DNA of 64,000 bases from Setoptus koraiensis. Lineage: Eukaryota; Arthropoda. Shown here piece by piece: positions 10,276 through 24,170 of this stretch. The translations under genes and the position numbers were made by a program. The stretch is taken from contig CM106585.1 in assembly GCA_048013815.1 (NCBI GenBank), positions 19,902,001 to 19,966,000 of the forward strand, written 5' to 3'. How positions within the stretch are numbered: the stretch's first letter is position 1; the number at the start of each line of letters is the position of its first letter. The notes beneath the pieces were generated by a model. The model was not told where the DNA came from. It saw only the letters and a program-made list of their open reading frames with translations, and searched no databases.

Positions 10276-11919
10276 TCCATTCTGAAGAGAAGTTTCCAAA
10301 AAACTCTTTCCGAAAAACTTTTCCAGGAATGAAAAAACTGCCCTTGTTGTGCGTTTGCTCGAATGATGGCATCAGGAAAACTGCTCTAGTCGGTCTGTGA
10401 TTATCCGACAAGTAACTTTAGTTATCGCGTCATATGAGCTGTGTCAATTGAACAAATTTCTTTTTCGAACTTTCAAATCAGCGAGCTCGCGAACAATATA
10501 ATATGTTTGCGATGATAGATGGAAGGTGTCACACTTGAAGTATCTCATACAATGTCATTAATGAATCTATGGTCGTAGTATCGTAAAACAGCCGCCGAAA
10601 AAGCAAACAAAATAACAAAATAATCACAATAGTTCCAATAATTGTGTGTCTATGTCTCAAGGCAGTTTTGATTCGAGCAAATCTCATGCACGCTAGAGTT
10701 GCTAAAAGCGTCTCGGCATCACACAGACATCCAGTTAGACACAATGATGATGCAACAGCTATATTATCATTATTACTAGTATTATCATGTGTATAATATA
10801 CATTTGAACTCGACGTTGTTGTTTTGTGTCATTAGTAGAAAAGAAAAAGAAAGTAAATAAATTATCCAAATGAGTGGGATACTCTAGACTGTGTGTATGT
10901 GTTGTAAACAACTTGTATAAAATCTTATGTACAGTTGTATATGTTAGAGTTTATATATATAATTTTCAGCTGTTGCCACTACCACACGATCGTCTCTTGC
11001 ACGAAAATGTTGCACTGTCTATCCATCTATGTTGTTGCTGGCTATGTTGCGCTATTGCTTTGAATTTGCCTTAAGTGGGGCCGCTTGCTTAGTCCTAACA
11101 AATGCTCTAGATGCTAAAGAGTGAGATGTGAGCGAACGAAAGTTAGCACGATACGATGATGATGATGATGTTGGCAATCAAGGTTGAAAATAATTCAAAT
11201 GCTTCATGTTCAATCAACAGTCGTTGCGCAATATATCTAGCCAAGCAGCTGTAGATGAATAACAGCAACTATGCAACAGCAGTATTAGCGATATAATATC
11301 GCAAAAATTAGTTAGTCAATGAAAGAAACAGCAGCAACGGCAACAACAACAACAACGAGAGCGAGAAATAGAAGCGAGAGATAGAGAGTAAAAAGAAGCG
11401 AAGCAATGATGAAATCATGATTTTTCCAAGTGTCTGAACGAATGTCTAGTGTTCACGAAAGGAAAGAAACCGTCTTCTTAGGCTGAGCAAACTCGAAACA
11501 AATTTTCTCTATATTTATCTCCTTACTCTATAGCTCTCAACATAGCGCTTAGCCTGGCTAGGATCTAAATCAGCTAGCTCAATCTAGCTAGGCGACATGT
11601 TCTAGCGGGTTGAATAGAGTATGTTAACGGGAAATTAACGGACAAGTTGAGTTGATGTGAATAGCAGCGATGCTATGTGAATGATGAAGAGCATATATAC
11701 TACTTGATGCTGATGAAGATGATGGCGATGAATGTATGCAGAGCTCAACGCAGAGGATAAAAATGAAATGAAATTAAGCATTCAACTCGACTAACTCGTG
11801 ATTATAATAAACAATCATAATACCCAGTCATCATATACCCAGACACGCAGACATAGAGGAGGGCGACATCATTTTTCATCATTACATTCGCAACTTTACT
11901 TTCTCAAATCAAATCAAAA

Positions 11920-11946
11920 CGACGACGACGACGACGACGACGACGA
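11920..11946. repeat. (ACG)n microsatellite
   Basis: Nine ACG units in AT-rich spacer DNA. No coding context. Confidence 0.9.
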
Positions 11947-12516
11947 ATAGAGACGACAATGTTCAGATAGCAAACTCAGCATCATTTGTCTTTCATTGTG
12001 TCTTTCTACATACTAAACAATTATGAATAGCAATTGTCAAGGCATCCACAACAAAACACACAAACAGATGCTTTGGGAAGGAGAGAGAAATCTCCTCCAA
12101 GAGGATATTCGCCTGGCCTGAGAACTAGAAATTCTCATTCATTGTTTGCATGTGCTCACATTTATTCAGTTAGATTGACCATCAAGCGGCGTTGTGTAAA
12201 TCACAGCAACAGTATTAAAAGTTCACGACAGTATTGAAAGAGTTCACGAGTGCAGCAAAGTGTATTTAAATGATCAATCAATTGTGTCCAACAGATTATT
12301 TAGTTGCTAGATGAGCGTCATCAAGGAAACGACCTCACAAGAACAATAAGAGCGTTAGTGGTGATGAACAGCACCCACCTGAATTTATTTGTCATTGTGG
12401 AATGGCCATAAGATCAGAATCACCAAAATCGCCACCATCGCTAATGCTGTTATAGAAAGAAATCAAGTGTCACCACAGAACAAACAACTTTTTCGACGAC
12501 CTCCAGCTAGACGTCC

Positions 12517-15009
12517 ATGCTCATACCGTTTCCAGTCATCTGGCTGAATAGATTCATTATTTTTGGTAAGTTGTCATTTAGACAAGAAATTATTAAATTA
12601 TGGGATTAAATTAGGTTAGACAAAAACTAGAATTCGGTTTGATTTATTCAACAGCTAGAAGCAGTTCAATAAATCAGAAGCAGGTTAGTTTTCCCGTTGA
12701 AAAAAATCATTTCCGGTGTCAACCCATCTCAACTGAGAGACTTTTCCAGGTGATAAATTTCATCTGAAGGGTCCGTGGAAAAAGTTGGCTGCAAAAATGA
12801 TGGCTAGACACTAACGCTCGAACCAGTAAATGGGGGCGACTGCTTCGACCCGAGGCTTTTGGGCCGAGACCTCTCTGTTTGGACATCTGTCAAAAAAAAA
12901 ATCCAGAAATTAGTACTTTTTCAGTCGCATTTTTTCTCTGTGACAAAACCCGGCCAAATACACTTGATGCGCCGATGGATACGCGCCGATCGTCTCAATA
13001 ACAGCCAAGGTTGTTATCAAGGTGTTCGAGCGAGCCTATACAAAGTCGCTTCAGTCAGATGTGGCGAAAAAGAGATAGCTAAAGAGTGAACACGATCAAG
13101 CACGTCACTGAATGCAACAGACTATATGTCAGTCACACGTTTCACAAATAATAAAAACTACACACTAATTCAATGACCCTGAATAGATTTCATGGTGTTT
13201 AAAGTTACATAATGGCAGCCAATTTACTGGGGCTGGCACAAACACAAACATGATCTATCATTGCAATTTATCACCATATCTTCCAAGTGACTGCTGTTGC
13301 GACAGTAGCGCCCAACAAATATATTTTGCGCCCAACTGAGCCTGCCAAATTTTCTCCTCTGATAAACAAATAGCAAAAATAAAGCAAACGTCGCTATATC
13401 AAGATAAGCTAAGCTATTCCTTTTTGCTCGATTCTTACTTAGATAACTGTCACTACTACTGTTTCATCGTTTACGGAACGCTGCTCAAACGTATCAAGCG
13501 TTCGAGTAACGCGAATCGACGTTCTTTCACAACTGATTCGCGAAAAATTCTTCTAGATGTCAGCAAAAATTTAGAAACTAACTTAGTCTTGTTGTTGTTG
13601 CTGTGATCACACTCGGCGACGCTTATCACGCTCACTTGTTAACGTTAAATTCATGATCGTAATAAGGTGAATTCAGTCTAGTCATCTCGCTCCCGCCAGT
13701 CTAGCCGCCAATCTGTTTACTTTGTTTATAACTACTTGGCCAATAAGTTAGTAATGTTTATGGTCTGTAATAACGGCCAGTGGGGCACCGCTGAATGCAA
13801 ACGTGCAGATTAGTTGTAGAGAGCTCTAATGTCAGAAGGGAGAATTTAACGTTCAAAGAAGCCAACTACTCAATTAGTATCAATATACAACAATACGTAA
13901 ACATGACAATGACCCTATGCAGTCTCTATATCCGAATCAATCTCGTCTTGCGTACCGTGTCGAACGACAATTTAGTTTCGCATCAACATCATAGTCATAT
14001 GGCACACATTTTTATAACACATCAATTCTCTTTTTTTCTTCATTATCTATTTGTCACATGGCTGTAAAAAAACAATTACAGTTACCCTGACGGGATTCGT
14101 TTGCGCCTATAAGATACATGCCGAGGAGGAGTGTTTATGTAAGTCTAGGTCTGAGCAGCGTGTTGAAGAGTTTGAATTGATGGAATTAAAATTGGCAACT
14201 CGATGCCCTAAGAAACTTGTTGCATTGAGCTCCCTATCTAATGTTTGTCTCTTCACAACTTGATAATCACACTCAACCGGGGCCCGCAAAAATACCCAAT
14301 ACGAAGTTCAGTTTCGAAGGTGTGGTGTTATGAATGCGACTCGCGAATTGATCCAAATTGTGCCGATCCATACGATTCCAGCCCAGAAACAGACTATAAT
14401 CATCTACACCATTCGAGCTCGGATCTGACCACCACCTCACTCGTAAACATTGCCAACATGAACCATACCAACAACAATTATGACAGCGGCGCCACTAGTC
14501 CACCAATTGTAAATAACAACAATAATACTAATAATGTGCCAACAAACCTATTGCAGAGAGTGGCAAGAAATAGAAATGAAAGTAGCTCGGGCATTCCAAA
14601 TTCTAGAGACAAACAACAGAGGGGAGATGTGCACTCTCAGATGATTGAATCAACCAACAATGACCAACAGCATATTTATCAGCAAAAGCCTGCGCCAATA
14701 TCGAGGAGACCCCAACCACAAATCTGTCATGGGTGCTGTGTTAAAATAACCAGCCGATCCATTCAGGGTGTCAAATTCATCAAGAGGACATGCACCACAA
14801 ATGTGCAAATCAACTTTTTCATTGTTGATCATGTTTGTATGAAGGAATCGGGCAACAGGGGCACCATGTGCTTTTGCGAAACAGACTATTGTAACGGACA
14901 ACAGTCGACAGTCAAAATCCATCACCATTCGGCATATTATTTAAATGAATTAATCACCTTTTTGGCAAGTCTATTGTCGCTGTCATTTGTGAGAACTTTA
15001 TCAGCATAG
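12517..15009 (+). CDS. Ly6/uPAR-domain protein, likely GPI-anchored (three exons)
   Basis: My model has exons 12517-12565, 14082-14138 and 14312-15009. The GTAAGT-type donors are strong and both junctions are phase 1, so the frame stays open: 267 residues. Exons 1 and 2 together supply a signal peptide, MLIPFPVIWLNRFIIFVTLT, that no single frame shows. The mature protein has the Ly6 cysteine pattern: VWCYECDSRIDPNCADP near residues 39-55, then CHGCCVKI, TCT, VC, and the closing CFCETDYCNG. About 100 residues of Asn/Thr/Ser/His-rich sequence separate the first cysteine group from the rest. The end is hydrophobic (ELITFLASLLSLSFVRTL), as for GPI attachment. Arthropod relatives work in septate junctions, ion-channel control and sleep; I cannot name the ortholog. 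The exon 3 acceptor has a weak pyrimidine tract. Intron 1 is 1.5 kb with no other gene seen. Confidence 0.75.
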
Positions 15010-15295
15010 CATCTACAAAGTAGCGTATATATAAAAACAAAAGTTATGATGATTATAACACTGTGTCACTTCGTACATTCGATCTATAGCAATAGCTTAT
15101 GCAATTACAATTTACATATTTATACAAAATGTTCTCGACGACGGACATTGCACGGAATGACGCCAAATAGAGCTGATGAACAGAATGGCATGCAAAAATC
15201 TGGAAACAGTTCGTCGAGTTAGTTAATTTATTAACGCCATTGTGACAATTATAGACATAACATTTTTGTATCCTCCTTTCCCGTTATTTAGGAAA

Positions 15296-16216
15296 TCAGT
15301 TCAAGAATTTAGATAGTGCAGATGCTTGATTAGCTGAGACAGGCTTGATTTTACAATGGAGAAATTTGTATTTTATGGTACGCAAATTATCTGGCCAAGT
15401 AAAAAAACCAGAATGTTTATCTCTTGGTTGCGCATTGTCTGAGTTAGACACTGACAATTCAAATGACGTGACATCGGTGTCGATAGATAGCTTAGAGCGA
15501 AAAATCGTACCACATAATTTTATTATGTGAAGCCATTCGCCTATGGAGGCGTATTTGTTCGACATTTTACTTAGATCATTCGGATCCAATCCATATCCGT
15601 TTTGTGCCATCACTATAACTGGTAATACTGAATTTCTGTAGTATTTTTGAAAAGTTTCGCAAGATTCACTCAACTTTTGCATGATGAACTGCAAATTGTC
15701 TGCAGCAAGACGCGGTTTAATGTAATCTGTCAAAATAGGCCCGTAGTTAACTGTCAAAGGATCGTCCAAGCTCGGTATTAGGCATGGGTCTTCACTGTCT
15801 AGATCGATATCGCTACCTGTAATGAATTGACAAAAGATATGTCTAGCTGAACTGACGTCTGGATTGAGATCAACCGAACTTAGACGCTTGACCAATCTGA
15901 CTGAACACTTCTTGCCAACATGACTCAGGTACTGATGGAACACCCTATGCAGAATGGGCAAATTCTTCAACTCGTCGGAGAAGTTTATTTGGACTCTAAC
16001 CAAATTATCCACATTATCCAAGGTACAGACGAAATCCGTTCTCAATGCTCTCTTCAATTCTGCCGATATATTTGTGTCTTTCAACTCTTCGCAAGTGTCC
16101 AAATATAAGTGTAGGTCGCTGATTGTTTCCAGTTTAGGTAAATCTATTTGTCGCGTGAATTCTATGGTGAGAAGAATCACCAAGAACGCTAACCATGCAG
16201 CATTGTAATGTGACAT
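15296..16216 (-). CDS. Secreted orphan protein with eight cysteines
   Basis: A single-exon protein of 306 residues starting at the first ATG. Residues 1-22 make a clear signal peptide (AAWLAFLVILLTIEFTR). The mature part is mostly helical in composition and has eight cysteines, scattered rather than in a known motif: DTCEEL, FVCTL, KKCSV, IFCQF, DPCLI, ESCET, KLCGT, LHCKI. There is no second membrane segment and no retention signal. I do not recognise the family. The even cysteine number and signal peptide fit an extracellular disulfide-bonded protein. It lies tail-to-tail with the Ly6 gene, 286 bases apart, and on the same strand as cullin-2. Confidence 0.75.
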   Translation of the reverse strand: MSHYNAAWLAFLVILLTIEFTRQIDLPKLETISDLHLYLDTCEELKDTNISAELKRALRTDFVCTLDNVDNLVRVQINFSDELKNLPILHRVFHQYLSHVGKKCSVRLVKRLSSVDLNPDVSSARHIFCQFITGSDIDLDSEDPCLIPSLDDPLTVNYGPILTDYIKPRLAADNLQFIMQKLSESCETFQKYYRNSVLPVIVMAQNGYGLDPNDLSKMSNKYASIGEWLHIIKLCGTIFRSKLSIDTDVTSFELSVSNSDNAQPRDKHSGFFTWPDNLRTIKYKFLHCKIKPVSANQASALSKFLN

Positions 16217-16700
16217 GATTATTCTTTAATTAAATTGCTAATGTTTGCTTTTAATAGGAATGAAATGATGTAATCAATGACAAATTAACTTTTCACCCTA
16301 GTGTGAGCCACAGATAACAGCCGTGCCCGTTTTGCATCAGCCGCAAATGCATCAGATTATCATGTGACAAATGTCACCGAGGCCCCCCTCCAAGTTCAAC
16401 CAAAAACCCTGCCAATGATGCTCACTTAGATAGTCACGACATCTACTTTATTAATAAAAATCACATTTATTTGTTAGTCACATGAAGATGTGTAGTTGAT
16501 CTAAACTATCACGGACATCATATCATTTTGATAATCAAAAAAAAAATTACGTAATATATAGGCTCCTCTTTTAGTTTTACAGTTAACGTTGGATTCATAG
16601 ATGCAAATACATTAATTTACAATCCATAGATAATCGAGATATTGTATATTCTGAAACAATCATTATTATATTATCGGCTTTATAATAATAAGTAGAGGTA

Positions 16701-19236
16701 TCAGGCCACATAGTTATATTCATCTGCGACACTTGAGTTGCGCTCCAAATATTGTTTATCAATTAATATTTCGACACACTTCTTGATCATGGCAACACTA
16801 GGTGTAAAGTGACTCTTGGCTATACCAATAACTTCCTGTATGAGCTGATTATGTTTCGCAACTTTCCTAGATTTCATCACTCTGACAATGGCCGCTTGTA
16901 TGTATAACTTCCTATCCTCGTCTATAGAGATATGAGTCTGTTCGCTTTCGCTGGGTGCTTTAGTTTGTTGAAATAGTGAGGTTTCTCGCTGAGGGACAGC
17001 CATAATTTTAAATTTCGGCCTTTTACTGGTAAAATTTAAGTTTAAGCTTATCTTGGACTCGGGTCTTAGTGTTGTAGTGATAGTAGTTACCGGAACAGTT
17101 TCGACCTCTTCAGAAGTGGTAGCTGCCTTCTCTTGCTCGACTTGACCGCTAGTCTCCTGTTTGACTGGAGGTGAATCGCCGCTAGTCTGATTATTATCGA
17201 TAAGTAAAATCTTTGCTTCTGTGAGGCCCTGTAAATGCTTAAACAGTTGATCTTCAGTTAATTTAGTACTGTCAAGTATCTCTTTGTAAGTCATAGTATC
17301 GGTGTTTTCAAATAATAACAAGATTGCCATGTGAAAAGTCTGCATGGACACTAAATAACTTCTCTTAGCAGTGTAACATAATCTTATTTCAGCAGTGCAT
17401 AGATGGTGCAGCCAGGTTAGGATCCTTCCATTAAATTTTGAATAGTAAAATTCTTCAAATTGTTTGACAGATTTTTCGAGTATTTGAGGTAGAGCGAAGG
17501 ATGAGACAGAGCTCTGTCCAAGTGGCCACGATCCTGCCTGTAGGACATATATTGAAAAGTTGATACCTAGATCTATGTTCTTTTCCCTAAGCCCATCATT
17601 GAATGTATCCTTAAGTCCATTACTGACACCAATATCAGTAAACATTCTATGAAGTTTGGCTGTGAATTCGTAACCGCAAGCCAGCTTTAATTTGTTTATC
17701 ATAATCTCTTCAGCCTCCATAGAGGCCGATTGAGAATGTATAAGTCTTTTGGCCATATTTTTTGAGTAAAATTTCTGGAACACATCCTTGTCATCTATGT
17801 ATTTAAAAACAATTATCGACAGGCCAAGCTTATCTTCTATTTCAGACTCTGTTAGCGTTTTACCACCGGCTGCTCCATTATTTCCACTTTTTCTCAATAA
17901 ACTGTCACAATACTTGGCCAGCAACTCTGGCGATTTACAAGGTCCTTGGGGATGAGTCCTATGATTGATGACCGTTGAGCAGGCTTTATCCAGAGCACCA
18001 ACGAAAAGTTGATCTCCATTGAATGTTTGAGCGATAAGATCCGAGTAGTTCTTGTGTACTCTAATGACTGATTCAACAAATAAGGTAGGCTGGTTCTCGT
18101 TGTTGCTTATCTGTGCAATGGCCTCAAGGCCAACAGTGGTGATGTGAGTTTGTATCTGGGTGATAAGAACTTTAAGTCCGCCTTCGACGGGTTTTAAAAG
18201 TTTATACATGGCTTGAAGGTCAGACCAACTATCTGACTTCACCATATGTTCTGACTCGGCATACATGAATGCTGAATGATTCGATACCATACGAGTTCGA
18301 ATCTCTGTAATGACTTTAGGCAAAGACGATTGATGTATGAACTTAGTACATCTAAGATTCTCGGAATCGATAATTTGTAGCACTTTTTTCATATATTCAC
18401 TGCAATTTAATTCATTAAGTAACTGCTCCGCCCTAACAGTATACCATTCTCCTGATGATTTAATGAAGGCCTTTTCAAATAATTCCTGGTACAAATCTAG
18501 AAAATACTTTTTCTTGTAGGCCTCGACATCTGCGAAACTGTGTATAACACCCTTAATAATTGCCTCATTAGTTGAAAGACCTAGTCTATCTGATCGTATA
18601 GCTTCAATTAGAAGTTCGACTAATTGCTGCTTGAGTGGTTGTATTAAATTGTGTCGCCATGTGGATAATCCTAACTCCTTGATCTCTAGGACTAGTTCCT
18701 CGTTGCAACCAAAATCTGGCTCAATGCAGTCAGTGTGTTTGTTCTTTCTGATGTGTTGTAGATTGAGGTAAGTGAACATTTGATCTAAATAGCCTATACC
18801 AGTTTTGTAGACGGTCCAATGATGATAATACGTGGACAGTAACTCTTGTGAGTTGGACGCGGACACAAGCTTAAATAAAAAAAAAAGAGAGAAAGAGAGA
18901 GCAGACGTTATTAATCAGATCCGATGGGTATTTGGAGATGAAGAGATATTAATGGAAGAATGGCTACCCATCCGACCGTATTAATATTACTGTATGTTTC
19001 TCTATATTATCTACCTGGCACAAGTTTTTAACGTATGCATCTAAATGGCTTTTGACCTGATGATACAATTTGGTAGCTAGAGGGTTTGGTTTGGCCACAC
19101 AAAGCTTGTAGACGTCGGAGAAACGTTGATGCCAGTTATCTTTTGTTACCATGAGGCCATTCAGTATATTGTGTATCACACTTTCTATTCGAGACCACGT
19201 CGAATCAAAATCTACCTCTTCCGCAATGAGTGACAT
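16701..19236 (-). CDS. Cul2: Cullin-2, scaffold of an Elongin B/C ubiquitin ligase (two exons)
   Basis: Exon 1 is 19015-19236 and exon 2 is 16701-18869, with a 145-base intron (donor CAG/GTAGAT, acceptor TTTAAG, phase 0). The protein is 796 residues against 745 in human CUL2. Exon 1 gives EVDFDSTWSRIESVI, matching the CUL2 start, and the join reads KNLCQ/LVSASNSQ just before YYHHWTVYKTGIGYLDQMF. Cullin repeats run to about residue 400, then the cullin homology domain. The NEDD8 acceptor lysine in IVRVMK is 56 residues from the C-terminus, exactly as in human CUL2, and the end is DEYNYVA. Extra length comes from a Gly/Asn insert near LRKSGNNGAAGG and a charged linker before LNLNFTSKRPKFKI. CUL2 links Elongin B/C and VHL-box or BC-box receptors to the RING protein Rbx1. 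The gene is divergent from YY1. Confidence 0.95.
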
Positions 19237-21260
<2,024 letters not shown>

Positions 21261-21400
21261 TAATTAAATAATGATGATGATTATGATATTGTTAGAAAGC
21301 AAAATAAGTAAAATAACACACCTAAAAGTGATAATGATAAGCTCATTTCCAAGAAATTTATTTGCCACATATATCATCTCCGGTAATGATAATCGTCAGT

Positions 21401-21883
21401 CTAGCTCGACGCCATTTTCAATTCCAGCTCCCTTTCCTCTTTTTCATACATTTCATCCGCTATTCTCATTACCTCTTCAGAGAGCCTAAGCGGCTTCTTT
21501 TCTGCCGGGTCTTTTGTTTTCTTTACTTCAGTTTTATACACCTCAAAGGCCATGATCGGCTCGACTGTTTTTTTATTTGGTGGGCCACTTTTTTTTGTTA
21601 AGTTTGCTAGACCAGGCAATACTTGCTCACTAAGTTTCCTCTTGCTTGCAGCTGCAATGAACAATCTTCTGTTAGGGGAGAGACTTTTACTTTTTTCATG
21701 CAATGTTGTTACTGGGTCATTTTCGTCGGAATCTAGAGAATCCAGCTTTGAATCGTTTTCTGTTGTGAGTGACCACGAGTATCTGCGAGTTTGAGCTAGA
21801 CAATACAGGTACACCACGTAGCATGTACTTAGGGGAATTAATAAGATAAAGAATGAAAGAAGCAAGATGGTCCATATATACAT
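21401..21883 (-). CDS. Single-pass membrane orphan with charged tail
   Basis: 160 residues from the first ATG. Residues 3-29 are strongly hydrophobic (IWTILLLSFFILLIPLSTCY VVYLYCLA), followed by TRRY, which fits a signal anchor with the tail in the cytoplasm. The remaining 125 residues are Lys/Glu/Ser-rich and likely disordered. The end, LSEEVMRIADEMYEKEEREL, looks like an amphipathic or coiled-coil helix. I recognise no domain. It is tail-to-tail with YY1, with 140 bases between the stops, and on the same strand as Asteroid, 380 bases away. It could be a real short membrane protein or the remaining part of a longer spliced one; I see no clear acceptor at its start. Confidence 0.6.
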   Translation of the reverse strand: MYIWTILLLSFFILLIPLSTCYVVYLYCLAQTRRYSWSLTTENDSKLDSLDSDENDPVTTLHEKSKSLSPNRRLFIAAASKRKLSEQVLPGLANLTKKSGPPNKKTVEPIMAFEVYKTEVKKTKDPAEKKPLRLSEEVMRIADEMYEKEERELELKMASS

Positions 21884-22262
21884 GATGATGATCTCGATTG
21901 TCTACATATATGCATATAAGTGGTTGACGAATGTCGTTGTTTGTGGTGTGTGAGTTTTGTCCATTGCGAGTCTTATGATAATGCATTCGGTAACTGTATG
22001 AAATCTATCTAATTAACTCATGATTTGATTGATTGACATGTCAGTTAGATAAATGTTAGCTATATTTAGACATGGCCCATATGAAAAATTTTGACTCATA
22101 ATCAACCATCAACACTAGCTAATTGCGACAGGAGTCGTCTGACATTCACGCGCAATTGCCTGGATCCCTTCCAGGCGGCAGGATTTTAAGCAGAGAGATA
22201 TAATCGGCAAGTTTATTCACGAAGCGGAATTTATTCGTTTTTTTTTTGCTCGTATAAACCAG

Positions 22263-24170
22263 TCATATAGGCGGTAAAAGTCTATCTATAAAAGCAGTGC
22301 TTTCGTTGAAAAAAACACAGCAACTGTTTTCAGGCCTTACCGAGTCCGAATATATGACTAAATTATAGATGAGATTCGCGTTAAAGTGATCTCCTAGCCG
22401 TTGAAACAATAGAGGACTTTTTATTACACTACTTGTTTCATAAAATGCATAAATAGCACTGTTGATCAGCTCCAAGAGATGCTTTATTTTGATGTGATCG
22501 TGATTCTTTGTTGATGATCCTCTGCACGAAGTAAACTTTTGTTGATCAATCTTGTTCGCTAATACACGTATTAATGGAGCAAGAGGTTCTTCGTTGTGAC
22601 ATTCGCCCCTTATTATTGACATCAGGGTGGGGTGAAGTGTGGAATTTTGTTTGCCGTAGTACAAGAAACTATTATAAATGGCCATTAAAACTCTTCTGAG
22701 TAGACTTCTGGTGTAGCCTAGACGTTCTGGTCTTTCATCACCTGTGAAACCCTCGACGAAAGCGTATTTAGCTAATAGTAGAATCATAACAAACAATTTG
22801 AGGATTTCTTCGTTGAATATTGTAGTAAAACAGCCCATTAGATTAATACAGTTTTCTTCATCAATTTTAAATACTTTGAACAACAATCTGTCAACTCGAT
22901 GTTCGGGATTTGTGTCTAAGAGTAGATTTATAGCTTGAATTTGTTCGTCGATACCTTCAATCAGATCATCCCTGATCCGTCTCATGCCCATTTGAGGGCC
23001 CTGGCGATCATAGATCTCCATTGAATCAGAGATTCCAAAGACGCGCAACAGAGTCGATCTAGAGGTGTCTTGCATAGAGAAGGTAGATTTAGTCGTTCTT
23101 ACGTCCTCTATTGGACAACGATCGAAATGTGTTTGGTCTGGTATTATTAACTCCATCAAATAAGGAGCGCTTGCTTGACCGTTCTCAAATCTGACCAGCA
23201 ATGCATTGTTATTACGATGATTGAATGAACTGGGTAATATATTTTCAAATGACACCACAATATTATAGCTATGGTTTATAGAGTCGAAATCTCTCAGTAA
23301 ATCTGTGTTTCGACTAGCGTCTGCTGCTTCAGCCAGTAATCTCCTGACGTCCGCTAAATTCTTCTTCGCTAGCCACCTGAGGGCAGACTCACGCCTAGGT
23401 TTCGCCTTCGCCGCAGCAAAGTTCGGAAATCCAATCACGTTGCCAATAATCGCTGCATGTCTCATGACAAAGTCCGGCCTAAGTAACGCATATAATACGG
23501 TTGTTATGCCCGGTTCTAAATTTCTACCTTCGATATATTTGGAATGTTTATATAGAAAACAGGGAATTGACCCGTTTTTGCAACGTCTTATGTCGAATTG
23601 GTCTGACCAAATCATTCCACCTCTGGCATTAGTCAATATAAAATCACTGTGATTGGTCAACACAGGACAGCGGAATTTATCGGCCAAATCAGCCATCAAC
23701 GGATAGCTTTCAAACACAGCTTGATATTGTTGGATTCTCGAACCGAAGCTCGATACTATACACTTGAAGATCGGCAAAGCCAGCTCCGGTAAGATGTCAT
23801 CATGCAGCTCGCCTCCAAATCTCAGCAGATTCGCCAATCTTATGTCGCAGCTTTTTTTGAGATAGTTGTACTTTGAGGCAACAGGTCCGTATAGAACTTG
23901 ACTTTGACGCGTGCCGTCATATACTACGATTGGCTTGACATCACACTTGAGTAGTGTTTCGAAGAAATTTGTCCAAAATTGGTGGAATTCACTCATATTG
24001 CCACCAAATTGATGCGGATGCAACTTCGAGTCATGATATTTGATCCAATGGATTAACTTCGATGAGTCGATAACAAGAAAAGTGTCTTTCAATACATAAT
24101 CATGTCCATAGAGCGGAACGGTTCGCCTAAAATCGTTTTTGAGCTCTGTCACCATCCCAGGAACACCCAT
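22263..24170 (-). CDS. Asteroid-type XPG/FEN1-like nuclease-fold protein
   Basis: 635 residues in one exon. I start at the ATG giving MGVPGMVTEL, because XPG-family proteins begin MGV or MGI at this spot; eight further codons upstream have no ATG. The N-terminal XPG-like domain has FLVIDSSKL (Asp35) and PIVVYDGTR (Asp85), the first acidic positions of the fold. The second part has CPVLTNHSDFILTNARGGMIW, the Asteroid version of the XPG-I region, which lacks several acidic residues that FEN1 needs. The C-terminal half is the helical part seen in Asteroid/ASTE1 proteins. Drosophila asteroid was linked to EGF-receptor signalling in the eye, and human ASTE1 to DNA end processing; the role here is inferred only from family. 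The gene is divergent from RPC1. Confidence 0.85.
   Translation of the reverse strand: MGVPGMVTELKNDFRRTVPLYGHDYVLKDTFLVIDSSKLIHWIKYHDSKLHPHQFGGNMSEFHQFWTNFFETLLKCDVKPIVVYDGTRQSQVLYGPVASKYNYLKKSCDIRLANLLRFGGELHDDILPELALPIFKCIVSSFGSRIQQYQAVFESYPLMADLADKFRCPVLTNHSDFILTNARGGMIWSDQFDIRRCKNGSIPCFLYKHSKYIEGRNLEPGITTVLYALLRPDFVMRHAAIIGNVIGFPNFAAAKAKPRRESALRWLAKKNLADVRRLLAEAADASRNTDLLRDFDSINHSYNIVVSFENILPSSFNHRNNNALLVRFENGQASAPYLMELIIPDQTHFDRCPIEDVRTTKSTFSMQDTSRSTLLRVFGISDSMEIYDRQGPQMGMRRIRDDLIEGIDEQIQAINLLLDTNPEHRVDRLLFKVFKIDEENCINLMGCFTTIFNEEILKLFVMILLLAKYAFVEGFTGDERPERLGYTRSLLRRVLMAIYNSFLYYGKQNSTLHPTLMSIIRGECHNEEPLAPLIRVLANKIDQQKFTSCRGSSTKNHDHIKIKHLLELINSAIYAFYETSSVIKSPLLFQRLGDHFNANLIYNLVIYSDSVRPENSCCVFFNESTAFIDRLLPPI

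Larger units (their letters stand above)
9834..12516. other. AT-rich spacer with promoter-like module B
   Basis: No gene is supported. It holds module B (10118-10232), a GAT run at 11154-11170, an ACG run at 11920-11946 and several CAA/CAG-rich patches. A 71-codon frame on the minus strand at 10.5-10.7 kb has a hydrophobic stretch but no ATG start, and I leave it out. Confidence 0.45.
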
